From: Stramenopiles sp. TOSAG23-3
Lineage: Eukaryota; Sar
Direction of reading: 5' to 3'
Assembly: GCA_900128585.1 (NCBI GenBank)
Contig: LT642589.1
Coordinates: 1-14,088 of the forward strand
Length of the DNA stretch: 14,088 nt
A model generated the notes under the pieces. It searched no databases and was not told the origin of the DNA. It saw only the letters and a list, made by a program, of their open reading frames with translations. Of this stretch, positions 1-7,579 are shown one piece after another; the stretch's first letter is position 1; every line of letters begins with the position of its first letter. The position numbers and the translations under genes are program-made.

Positions 1-234
1 GAAAGCTAAAGATGATTAACAAAACCAGTACGAACAAGTTAAAGAACTAAAACTCTTTATGTATATAAGAGTCTTAGTTCTAGCTGTTATGAAGTATATA
101 CAAGACCGCTTAAATTATATTTAGATTATTTAAAATTATACAAAATGTAAGAGGGGTATATGAATAAGAATTACTTCCTTCCACTGCAGCAATTATTTGC
201 TCGTACTGGACAAGGTGTAAACTTACCGCGCGAG
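1..234. other. AT-rich flank, no gene seen
   Basis: This stretch lies downstream of the minus-strand coiled-coil gene and would hold its 3' untranslated region. It is AT-rich with no convincing open frame. A plus-strand frame beginning at 160 runs into the antisense of the coiled-coil gene, has no recognisable features and is taken as chance. No tRNA-like or repeat structure was found. Confidence 0.6.
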
Positions 235-1683
235 TTACACGTCGGAACTGAACACATGTTCTGTACACAGTCGCCCTTTGCCCCCAAACGACTTTTTCGT
301 GTAGACGACATTGCGGCTTGCTGGTGGGGGGGCGATAGGAACCCTCTGAATGTTCACCTTTGTGAAATTTTCTCCCTCCACGTATCTTGTGCCAGAGCCG
401 CGTTTTGTGAATACTACTTGTTCTTTACCATGTAAGGCATCATAATTCACTCCGTTCAAGTTGTACTTCGTGTCTTCTTGCCTGGTGTTTGGGAGGCCGT
501 CGCCAAACATAAACATTTCTAGGTTTTTGTTTGCACTTTTTCGAGTTTCAAACCTGCCTCCCTTTATACTCCTCTCAACGGCGCTAATTTGCCTCTGGAT
601 TCTACTTTGCTCATACAGCATGGAACCTTTGAACGTCCTAAAGTTAGCAGAGAGCTCCTGGACATTTTCAAGGAGCACATGGAACAAGTTTCTATTCTTT
701 ATAATTGCGTTTTGGAGTTGGGTGTCTTTTAATTCTTGCTTTCTAGAGAGTGCTTCTATTTTTCTCACTTGCAGTATGTGCAAATCACCTACAGCATTAT
801 TGCCCTGCTTCGGCCCTGGTGTTGTTGCCACGGGCGCATCTTCCTTTTTTGCCAATTCGTCTTTGCTGGCACTATCATTGTTTTGTTCTATTTCTCCGTC
901 GCTTTTGGAATTCGACAGTGAAGGCCTCAGCTGTCCTTCAATAATAGCAAAGCGGCTGCCCAAAGAATCAAAAGAAGACATGACGTTGTTAATTTTTGTG
1001 GCAGCCGGTTGCAACTCTATCACCTTCTCTTCCAACTCCTCGATTCGTTTCAGTGTCTTCGTAAGAATATTTTCGTTGTACGTTGTTCGCTTTTTTAATT
1101 GAATTATTGGCCGTGATTTAATAACGTTCGAAACCGTTCGTTTTGTTAAAATTGTCTCTATTTCACACTTTGTAGTTTCTTGCAACGCCTCTATCGCCCC
1201 GTTAATTACCCCAAGTTTAGCTTCAAAATTCGCAACTACACCCTTAAACGAACTGTTATACATCTCGCTCTTCTCTATGATCACGCTAATTCTACTATTC
1301 ATGTCCGATACTTCCTTTTCTAGTTCTGGAATTTTCGTGCATTCCGCACTCGCTTGTTCGACCGACGTTACTCTTGCTGAAATACTCCGCCGTTCTTTCC
1401 TGCCTTCTCTTTGCGCATTCAACAGCGTTTTTAAATCTTCCAGAACCTTTACGTACACCCTGTCCGTAACTTCACTTTTTGACTGAAACTCTATCCTTGT
1501 AATGTAATCGGAATTATCACGACTAGCTGGACGAACCACTTCTTGATCATATTCACCGAGCGATGGAATTTCACTTTCGTAGTCTTGTCTCTCTCTAGTT
1601 TCCGTTTCGGTTGCAGAGTTCAAAGTTGAACTGCTAGCTATACTGCTTATGCGTAAGAAGTCCCGATTCCCACTCGCAAACAT
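235..1683 (-). CDS. Coiled-coil protein of unknown family
   Basis: This encodes a 482-residue protein that I do not recognise. The frame stays open to about 1755, but that stretch has no ATG and a TAG lies at 1756-1758. The first Met codon is 1681-1683, with A at -3, so it is taken as the start. Residues 1-60 are Ser/Thr/Glu-rich and probably disordered. Roughly 65-135, 145-190, 205-255 and 300-375 are charged, heptad-like helices with the look of a discontinuous coiled coil. Residues 255-300 form a Ser/Asp/Pro/Gly linker. The C-terminal 100 residues are basic and Gly/Tyr-rich, with two related short segments (423-431 VVFTKRGSG and 459-467 VVYTKKSFG). No signal peptide or membrane span is seen. 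The composition suits a cytoskeletal, centrosomal or scaffold protein, but that is inference. Coding on this strand is supported by length, lack of introns and normal protein composition; the antisense frames are hydrophobic shadows. Confidence 0.75.
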   Translation of the reverse strand: MFASGNRDFLRISSIASSSTLNSATETETRERQDYESEIPSLGEYDQEVVRPASRDNSDYITRIEFQSKSEVTDRVYVKVLEDLKTLLNAQREGRKERRSISARVTSVEQASAECTKIPELEKEVSDMNSRISVIIEKSEMYNSSFKGVVANFEAKLGVINGAIEALQETTKCEIETILTKRTVSNVIKSRPIIQLKKRTTYNENILTKTLKRIEELEEKVIELQPAATKINNVMSSFDSLGSRFAIIEGQLRPSLSNSKSDGEIEQNNDSASKDELAKKEDAPVATTPGPKQGNNAVGDLHILQVRKIEALSRKQELKDTQLQNAIIKNRNLFHVLLENVQELSANFRTFKGSMLYEQSRIQRQISAVERSIKGGRFETRKSANKNLEMFMFGDGLPNTRQEDTKYNLNGVNYDALHGKEQVVFTKRGSGTRYVEGENFTKVNIQRVPIAPPPASRNVVYTKKSFGGKGRLCTEHVFSSDV

Positions 1684-1863
1684 TCTGGAGGGTAGATTTG
1701 TAAACGTTTGGGACTGCAGCGACGTTCGATGGAATCCAATCAAGATCCAAAAATACTAACTCCGTTGAAGAGCTTTGCGCGTTTTTTTCAATGGGGGAAC
1801 GCTTGCTTTGCGGTTTGAACAGTGTTGTTTTGCCGGCAAGAAGGAAGATTTCTCGGTGATATA

Positions 1864-1884
1864 GGGGAGGAGGGGCGGGGAGGG
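1864..1884 (+). promoter_or_regulatory. Potential G-quadruplex motif
   Basis: Four G-runs of at least three (1864-1867, 1872-1875, 1877-1880 and 1882-1884) are separated by loops of 4, 1 and 1 bases, which fits the usual G3+ N1-7 quadruplex rule. The G-rich strand is the plus strand, so it is the template strand of the coiled-coil gene that starts about 180 bases away. A regulatory role is only inferred. Confidence 0.4.
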
Positions 1885-1980
1885 AGGAGGCGGCTGCTAG
1901 CTGAAGAAAAATAAATTAAAAAAAAGAAGAAGCAGCAGCAGCACCCAAGGTAACGAGGCAGTTTTATTTTATTGCACCGT

Positions 1981-1994
1981 ATTATTATTATTAT
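1981..1994. repeat. ATT trinucleotide microsatellite
   Basis: Just under five ATT units occur in a row. It is one of several short simple repeats in this spacer, with an AGC run at 1931-1942 shortly before it. No function is suggested. Confidence 0.7.
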
Positions 1995-2020
1995 GAACTT
2001 TGAGTTTCTTATTGAGCCGT

Positions 2021-2062
2021 CCCAGTTCCCAGTTCCCAGTTCCCAGTTCCCAGTTCCCAGTT
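2021..2062. repeat. Six exact copies of a 7-bp unit (CCCAGTT)
   Basis: CCCAGTT is repeated six times without mismatch (AACTGGG on the other strand). The array stops abruptly on both sides. The unit differs from the common heterokont and plant telomere unit TTTAGGG, so it is not an interstitial telomere of that kind. It is probably a young minisatellite and may be length-variable between strains. Confidence 0.9.
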
Positions 2063-2602
2063 GAAAGTAAAATATTAATACTGTACAGCATCCAGGCACA
2101 AAAACACATTTTAAATACTTGAATACATATAGTCTAATAAACATATAATTACGAGGAAGTGCAAGAACAAGAACACAACAACGTAATGTACAAAAAAAAT
2201 CGAAGGCGATTGTGGATGTTGTGTAGTGTGACGTAGTGGTGTTAAAAAACTTCAATTTTATTTATTAGCAACTCACTCTCCTCTTGGAAAAAATATATAA
2301 AATAATTTAAATAATAATAATACCACAACAACAACTTGCTGGCAAAAGAGAAGTAAATCCTTTTTTTGTTGTACCAATTTATTACGTAGACTACCATACT
2401 TCGTATTTATATATATTTTAGGAGGATGAATACTACTACTCGTATATTTTTAATAATAAATAGTAGATCTCGTCGTACTTTTGTAGTAAGTAACTTTTAT
2501 AGAATCAAGCTCTTGAAACTCTTCCGCGGCGGTGCGTCGACGTGGGGACCCATTCAATTGACACAGACGAGGAAGCTACTGTTACGAATTTCACCAACAA
2601 CC

Positions 2603-3196
2603 TTAAGCGGGAATTCCAGGACCACTATCAGCTCCTTTCATTTGGATCAGAAGTGCTTTCATACGATCTTTTCCTTCCTCTTCGTCCTTACTAGGAAGCA
2701 CGTTTACGAGACTGATCACAGCGGCCCACGGGTTCTTAATATCGTTGACTGATTCCACTTCCTCCAGAAACTTAAGTTGGTCGGAACGATTCTTTGCAAA
2801 CTTAGCTTCCCTGGTCTTTAGCCGCATTGCTTCCATGGCTTTCAGTTCGTTGGAAGCAGATTCTTTCCTGGCGTCTTTGGCAGACCTGCTAACCTTCGCT
2901 TTCTCTTCAAGCTTTTGACGCCACTCTGCGTTCCACTCGGTTAATTTTGAGCACTCATCTTCGGCCGGTTCAATAGCAACTGGCGCTGCAGTTTTTTCTT
3001 CTTCCACAGCTGGTGGAAACGATTCAAACGGGGTCTCTTCTTCTGCAGCTGCAAAAGACTCTTCTTCAGCTTCGTCGTCGTCGTCGTCTACAAAAGTAGC
3101 CTCAGCAACAACTTCATCTCCGTCCCCTGTACCAAAAAAGTCGTCCTGGTTAGTGGTATCTTCTTCAACGCCCCCAAAGATGTCTTCTGAATCCAT
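2603..3196 (-). CDS. Clathrin light chain
   Basis: Encodes the 197-residue light chain, which binds the proximal leg of clathrin heavy chain and regulates coat assembly in vesicle budding at the plasma membrane and trans-Golgi. The N-terminal third is very acidic with DDFF-type elements and an Asp/Glu run at residues 37-46, as in other light chains. A Leu-x-x-Trp-Asn segment near residues 85-92 (W88, W92) leads into the charged heavy-chain-binding helix at about 88-150. The C-terminal block has the family pattern of a Trp (W157), a Val-Asn pair and D-R-M-K near 177-180. Length is normal for the family. The ATG at 3194-3196 has A at -3 and G at +4. The frame is open for 42 codons upstream but contains no ATG there. 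It lies in tandem with the coiled-coil gene and divergent from the methyltransferase gene; no functional link to either is evident. Confidence 0.92.
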   Translation of the reverse strand: MDSEDIFGGVEEDTTNQDDFFGTGDGDEVVAEATFVDDDDDEAEEESFAAAEEETPFESFPPAVEEEKTAAPVAIEPAEDECSKLTEWNAEWRQKLEEKAKVSRSAKDARKESASNELKAMEAMRLKTREAKFAKNRSDQLKFLEEVESVNDIKNPWAAVISLVNVLPSKDEEEGKDRMKALLIQMKGADSGPGIPA

Positions 3197-3219
3197 TTTA
3201 ATCAAATCTGCTTGAAAAA

Positions 3220-3258
3220 TTAAGGTCTCAATGTGTATTCCTGTGCATTCGTTGGCAT
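3220..3258 (-). promoter_or_regulatory. Possible upstream open reading frames of the clathrin gene
   Basis: If the clathrin mRNA begins upstream of here, its leader contains an ATG at 3256-3258 opening a 12-codon frame that ends at TAA 3220-3222. A second ATG at 3246-3248 opens a 6-codon frame ending at TGA 3228-3230. Both end before the main ATG and could lower its translation. The transcript start is unknown, so this is tentative. Confidence 0.25.
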
Positions 3259-3434
3259 TTGAGCACACGAAACGGATGTTGGCGGAAAGGACGGCCTTTT
3301 TTTGCGTTTCCAATGTAAACAAACAATGGAAGCAGGTATCATCTCCTCACTCTGAGTTAGTTATTATTATAAATTAACTATCATATAGAAGATGTGACAG
3401 AGAGAGAGGCGAGAAGAAGACGAAAAGAAGAAGG

Positions 3435-3459
3435 AAAAAAAAAATATATTTTTTTTTTT
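3435..3459. repeat. A10-TATA-T11 palindrome
   Basis: Ten A, then TATA, then eleven T form a near-perfect AT-only palindrome inside the divergent spacer. Such tracts exclude nucleosomes in many eukaryotes and often sit in shared promoters. That role here is inference. Confidence 0.6.
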
Positions 3460-4241
3460 GATATAGATAATTCTGTACTATTTACCTGTATGTATTATTT
3501 ATACAATCTAATCGAAGGACCGGACGGACGGACTACTAATCTTTCTTCTCTTCTTCTTCTTCCTATCGATACAATACGAATAGTATTATTATAAATATTT
3601 GGAAAGATAATAAAATAAAATAATAATAAAAATCGTATTTTATAACTACGAGTTGGTAGTATAGTATAGGTAATTAATTAGCTATTATAATCCCCCCCCA
3701 ACACTAAATTGCTTTTGGCGTTGAAGTAGTTCTTCTTCTTACTTAAATTTTAGTATTGTTTTGTCCTTTTGTACTTAAATATTAGTATAATATATTTCCT
3801 ATCAAATAACATTATTTAGATTTTGTTGTTTGTGTGTTTGTGTGGTGGTGTGTTGTGCTCTTTGTTGTTTTTGTGGTCAAAGTCATTCTTCTTCTTCCAA
3901 TAAAAAAATGCGAACAACGAAAAAACCAAAAAATAATGTTCTTCAAAGAAGAAGTTGAATAGAAGGAACACAGCATTGTTCATCCATCAATATAATTTTA
4001 TTATTATCATCAACGGCGGCGCGCGCAGGGGCGGAAGGGGAGGTATTAGACTTGTTTCTGCGTTTCTGGGTCTTCCTTCGTAGCGATTAATTGTATTTCG
4101 ACACAGAAAACATTCATTCCTAATATGCATCGAAAAGAGAGTGGAAAAGTACGTATTAATCCAAGTCCCTATCTTTCTCGTTCTAGATACCAGGTTTTCT
4201 TTTTGATCTTACAAATAACGCCCGGGTAAGGAGGGAGGACA

Positions 4242-6089
4242 ATGCCAAAGAGGGGGAGAAAGAAAGAGCGCAAGTCTCAAAAGAAGCAGAAGCTCGTCGA
4301 TAATTGGTGCCGCGCGGTAGCAGAACAGTACGGGGGTGCGTTAGAATTTGACGAAGCGGGCTCGGTTAAATCTAGAGGGGCGTATGATCAGTCTCAGTCC
4401 GAGTTGGCTGCTTCTGGTGCAGAAACAACAAGTGACAGGAATCACCTGTCTGTTAGTAAGCTATGGATTGAGAACAGTGCACAACTCTTTAGTTCAAAAC
4501 GAGGCAGCTGGCGCCTGGAGGGCGCCGACAAATCTAAGATGTCCCCAGAGTCTGTTTCAAACCGCCTTGAATTCCTCCCTATGCTCGGGAGCATGACAGA
4601 CGATATGCTGGTGCAGCATTGCATCAGTGTCTTGGTCGACGCCAGGCATTGTGCAAGCAACTTGCAGCACGTCTTGTGGTCACAGGATTGTTTGCTGGGC
4701 TTCACTACTATTTTACAAGAGTGTGATGAGCGAGGTTACATTTTTGACGTGGCGTTGGATCTTGACGCGGTAAACGTTGCGATTGAAACTGCATCGCGAG
4801 AAGGGCTGACACCGACGCGACTTCTTACTGTGATAGGCAAATTAGACGCATTGTTTTTTTCTGCTTCGTACATGCTGCGAGACAAACTTGGCAGGGAAAG
4901 CCTTCAGGCAGCACACCTTGCGTACCTGAAAGGTCACCCTCTTTGTGCGGAATCAGTTGCCTCTTTCAGGAACAAAAAGAAAACATTCTTTCGAAAACTT
5001 GATGCTTCAGTTGCTAAACGCTTTGGTCGTACTTTTGGGCTTAATTTGGAGACCATGCAATGGGATGAAAGTGACAGCGAGAACCCACTCTTGACCATTT
5101 TGCGGTGTGCCTGCGATGAGTCGCTGCGTCTGTTCTCGGGTATTGACGTGCAGGCTGCTTTTATCAGCTTCTTCGGAGATCGTTCCAAAAATGACAGTAA
5201 GAAGGCTGTGGCCAAGCTTGCTGGCGATGCTTCTGCTGCTCTCGGGCCACAGGAAAGGGGTGGTATAGAAGGATATGGTGTAGGTGCCCGAGGCAGGCCA
5301 TTGTGTCCTAGGTTTGTTGAGGAGTGGAGAAATAGCAAACGTGATTGGCCGTGTAGATTTTATGCGTATGCTACACCAAATAAGGAAGCACTTGCCGAGA
5401 TCTGCCAGTTGGGCAGTGTTGTAGAAGTAGGGGCTGGAACCGGGTATTGGTCGCACCTTCTTCGAAAACGTGGTTGCAATGTTGTTGCGTATGATAAACA
5501 TGCGGGCGAAAGTGCAGAAGACAATGCATACCACCGCAAGGCCCCACCATTTATTCCTGACATAAAAATAGGCAACCCAGAAGATCTCGCCAACCATACG
5601 CGGAGCGTTTTATTTTTGTGTTATCCTCCACCGGATTCAAATATGGCCGAAATGTGCTTGCAGTATTACAAAGGTTCTACGGTGGCGTATGTCGGTGAAT
5701 TTCAAGGCACGACTGCAACAAGGGCGTTCGAACGCCGACTTTTATCTGAGTACAAAATTACTCGATCGATTCGAATACCAACGTTTCCCGACCAAATATG
5801 TTCCCTGACCATCTGGGCGCGGCGTGCGAAGACCATTAGCCCATTATCGGACGCAATTTTCCTCGCGTCTTGGCCAATTCGGTGCGTGCGCTGTGGAGCG
5901 CATGGTCACCCCGACATCACACGTTTGTACCGATGCCGTGCTTGCCGACAGAATGTTTACTGTTCTAAGCGTTGCTGCAAATCGGATGCAGCATCCCATC
6001 AATCCGTACACAAAATTCTTAACCTGCAACAAACCGGCTGTACCAAATTTCCAAACTCAAAATACTTTGTTCAAGTTGGAAGCTCCTAA
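4242..6089 (+). CDS. SAM-dependent methyltransferase-like protein with MYND-type zinc finger
   Basis: A 615-residue protein. The start is firm: ATG 4242-4244 has A at -3, and an in-frame TAA lies five codons upstream. Residues 1-18 are strongly basic, like a nuclear or nucleolar signal. Residues 105-330 are mostly helical and unrecognised. Residues about 375-530 look like a class I SAM-binding Rossmann fold: glycine motif E-V-G-A-G-T-G-Y-W (395-403), an acidic residue after the next strand (D418), and a C-Y-P-P-P segment (460-464) at the usual motif IV site. G-E-F near 485 fits a methyltransferase-like family I recall from heterokonts. Residues 548-590 form a MYND-type finger with C548/C551, C565/C568, C574/C578, H586 and H590. 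The usual final Cys is His here, and the C551-C565 spacing is longer than typical. The substrate is unknown; MYND suggests recruitment by a protein partner. It is convergent with the next gene. Confidence 0.88.
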   Translation: MPKRGRKKERKSQKKQKLVDNWCRAVAEQYGGALEFDEAGSVKSRGAYDQSQSELAASGAETTSDRNHLSVSKLWIENSAQLFSSKRGSWRLEGADKSKMSPESVSNRLEFLPMLGSMTDDMLVQHCISVLVDARHCASNLQHVLWSQDCLLGFTTILQECDERGYIFDVALDLDAVNVAIETASREGLTPTRLLTVIGKLDALFFSASYMLRDKLGRESLQAAHLAYLKGHPLCAESVASFRNKKKTFFRKLDASVAKRFGRTFGLNLETMQWDESDSENPLLTILRCACDESLRLFSGIDVQAAFISFFGDRSKNDSKKAVAKLAGDASAALGPQERGGIEGYGVGARGRPLCPRFVEEWRNSKRDWPCRFYAYATPNKEALAEICQLGSVVEVGAGTGYWSHLLRKRGCNVVAYDKHAGESAEDNAYHRKAPPFIPDIKIGNPEDLANHTRSVLFLCYPPPDSNMAEMCLQYYKGSTVAYVGEFQGTTATRAFERRLLSEYKITRSIRIPTFPDQICSLTIWARRAKTISPLSDAIFLASWPIRCVRCGAHGHPDITRLYRCRACRQNVYCSKRCCKSDAASHQSVHKILNLQQTGCTKFPNSKYFVQVGSS

Positions 6090-6319
6090 ATAAGACATAA
6101 GTTATGATAGCATAAATTACTTAAGTTACGTTATGGTTTAGAATTTAATGAGATAAAGCACATAATTTATTTCATCTTTACTTACCGTCTGGTGGGTGGT
6201 ACAGTACGCTATGTACTTCGTACCCTTAACTAAATACGAGTAATTACTGAATTAAGAGGGGTACGGTACGATAGTTTTTATGTCAAATGTAAAAAAAATT
6301 AATTGTAAGCGCTTCGCTT
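6090..6319. other. Convergent 3' spacer
   Basis: These 230 bases separate the ends of two convergent genes, so both transcripts probably end or overlap here. It is AT-rich apart from a GTAC-rich hairpin near its middle. No gene was found. Confidence 0.7.
6198..6224. repeat. GTAC-rich inverted repeat
   Basis: GGTAC-AGTAC (6198-6207) pairs with GTACT (6213-6217) and GTACC (6220-6224). This makes a ten-pair stem with a two-base bulge and a GCTAT loop. A further GGGTACG at 6259-6265 could pair alternatively with CGTACCC at 6219-6225. It may shape the 3' ends of one or both convergent transcripts; no known element is matched. Confidence 0.55.
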
Positions 6320-7579
6320 CTACCAGTCCCATAGATTATTCAAAGAGTTTTCAAGTACTGCCCTGAGATCGCCGGAATAGGGAGGGCAATCGAACTGGTA
6401 CAGTACACGCTTCACACAACGCTTGCTTTTCGAGCTGCCTGTTTTATCGTCCCTATCCAAGGGCAGGGAAGAAACATCCTTGGGACTGGTTTCTACTTTG
6501 CTAATTTCTACACGGTTTGAAGAAATGGAGTTACTTGCTTTCTTGTTGGTGCTTGAGTCGTTATGTAGCAAGTTGTCGCACCGACTGAGCACGAGGGAAG
6601 TTTTTTCCTCTAACGCACTAATGAAACTATCATTTGAAGGACCAGGTGCCTCCGAAGTAGCAGCAGAGGACGACAGCTTTTGTCCCGTCGCGCTGGTAAT
6701 TAACTGGTTTTCATCCAAAACATCATTGCACAGCCCAATAACTTTCAACGCGCGTGAATCAAGATTTGATGAGCTCTGCTCGTTCGATTCGCCGGAAACA
6801 TTTCGGCTTTCGGTACTGGCAAGCTTGCAGGCGCTTGGCGAATATTTTTTGTGCAGTTCCTGCAATCGCTCTAACGATGAGAGGGATGGGGTAGTACACT
6901 CTACCTTCGATTCTCTCGGGGATTCTCGTAAGCGAGCGACAGCTTCTAAACCACTTCCTCTAGCTATGGAGGTCGTAGCTTCCTGTTGAGCAGCAGGCAC
7001 AGTGTCCAGCTCTTGCATTTGTTTTTCCCACCAAAATGACCCTTTCGGTTCTATTTGATTCAATTGTTGCCTTTCTTGAGGGCTCCTGGGCTGTTCGTTT
7101 CGGAAACGGTGAATAAACTTTGCAATAGTTCGGTGCCGGGAGGTGCTGTCTAACGAGTTTGTTATTCCGACATTTCCGGAGGCGCTTCCCTTATTTTTTT
7201 TCCTGCGAGTGCTATGCATGCCCGAAGTTTTGCGAACGGGCAGTTTCCAGCTCAGGTCCGTCTCGCCCTTACTTTTTCCAACAGGTACCTTGCTTCTCTC
7301 CCCCCCACGACCGGACTGTGAAGGACGGTTTGACCTTTCGGACGACCTTGATCGCTGGCCTGGCTGTTTGTTTGTATATACACGCTCGGCAGATTTCGCG
7401 AGCGACGGAGTCCCCGGTCTATCGGTTCTCTTCATTCTATACCCTGCCTTTAATCGTCTCATCCTATCGCTCGGAGCTAATTTTGTTCGAAGCGAACGTT
7501 TCTTCCTGGCACTTGAGTTCTTCTTCTGGCCGACACGGCGCCTCGCAGAAGAGCTTGCTTTCGGAAACAGAGAGCTCAT
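6320..7579 (-). CDS. Basic, disordered protein with PROSER3-like motif
   Basis: Encodes 419 residues. The frame is open a little upstream, but the first ATG is 7577-7579, with A at -3. Residues 1-130 are very rich in Arg, Lys and Ser and probably disordered. Residues 152-184 hold the most distinctive feature: I-A-K-F-I-x-R-F-R, then Q-P-x-S-x-x-E-R-Q, then F-W-W. This order and spacing match my memory of the conserved N-terminal segment of vertebrate PROSER3. Two short helical segments resemble each other, each centred on Cys-Asp/Asn and followed by hydrophobic residues: 275-291 (C284) and 326-341 (C334). The C-terminal 33 residues are more ordered and end in Leu-Trp-Asp-Trp. There is no enzyme domain, signal peptide or membrane span. 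PROSER3 itself is poorly characterised; a centrosomal or ciliary role is my inference. The family call rests on one motif recalled from memory. Confidence 0.78.
   Translation of the reverse strand: MSSLFPKASSSARRRVGQKKNSSARKKRSLRTKLAPSDRMRRLKAGYRMKRTDRPGTPSLAKSAERVYTNKQPGQRSRSSERSNRPSQSGRGGERSKVPVGKSKGETDLSWKLPVRKTSGMHSTRRKKNKGSASGNVGITNSLDSTSRHRTIAKFIHRFRNEQPRSPQERQQLNQIEPKGSFWWEKQMQELDTVPAAQQEATTSIARGSGLEAVARLRESPRESKVECTTPSLSSLERLQELHKKYSPSACKLASTESRNVSGESNEQSSSNLDSRALKVIGLCNDVLDENQLITSATGQKLSSSAATSEAPGPSNDSFISALEEKTSLVLSRCDNLLHNDSSTNKKASNSISSNRVEISKVETSPKDVSSLPLDRDDKTGSSKSKRCVKRVLYQFDCPPYSGDLRAVLENSLNNLWDW

Larger units (their letters stand above)
1684..2602. other. Intergenic spacer between coiled-coil and clathrin genes
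   Basis: This 919-base spacer should contain the promoter of the coiled-coil gene and the 3' end of the clathrin light chain transcript, both on the minus strand. It is rich in short repeats: a G-rich tract near 1864, AGC repeats at 1931-1942, an ATT run at 1981-1994, a 7-bp tandem repeat at 2021-2062 and AT-rich runs at 2288-2330 and 2400-2460. Open frames here are translations of simple repeats or antisense to clathrin light chain. No RNA gene was recognised. Confidence 0.6.
3197..4241. other. Divergent spacer between clathrin light chain and methyltransferase genes
   Basis: This 1,045-base spacer separates two divergent genes and must hold both promoters. It contains a polypurine tract at about 3393-3434, an A10-TATA-T11 palindrome, a pyrimidine tract at 3541-3565, an eight-C run at 3692-3699, a GT-rich stretch at 3825-3877 and a GC-rich island at 4013-4042. 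No convincing gene, tRNA or rRNA was found. A plus-strand frame at 3394-3594 is a translation of the polypurine and poly-T runs and is not believed. Confidence 0.6.

Noticed and set aside
461-1102. 213-codon plus-strand frame with membrane-like hydrophobic stretches
   Set aside because: It is antisense to the coiled-coil gene. The hydrophobicity follows from complementing Lys/Glu-rich codons, and it does not begin with ATG.
1811-1820. Possible tRNA B box on the minus strand
   Set aside because: The T-stem halves around it are not complementary, and no acceptor stem or A box is found.
2021-2062. Interstitial telomere or CRISPR-like array
   Set aside because: The unit is not a known telomere repeat, and the copies are contiguous 7-mers without spacers.
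1788-2255. 155-codon minus-strand frame through the spacer
   Set aside because: It is built from simple repeats, including translated 7-bp units and Cys/Phe runs, and has no plausible protein composition.
2426-2752. 108-codon plus-strand frame starting with ATG
   Set aside because: It begins in TACTAC/TTAATA repeats and ends antisense to clathrin light chain; no motif is seen.
3393-3565. Polypurine tract and downstream polypyrimidine tract as a large hairpin
   Set aside because: The match is imperfect and low in complexity, and is expected from GAA/TTC-type repeats.
4180-4230. Splice-site-like pyrimidine tract with CTAG, and a GGTAAG before the methyltransferase start
   Set aside because: The order is acceptor then donor, and using the GGTAAG would remove the well-supported ATG. 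Without RNA data no intron can be called.
5007-5597. 196-codon minus-strand frame
   Set aside because: It is the antisense shadow of the methyltransferase gene, which has a clear SAM motif on the plus strand.
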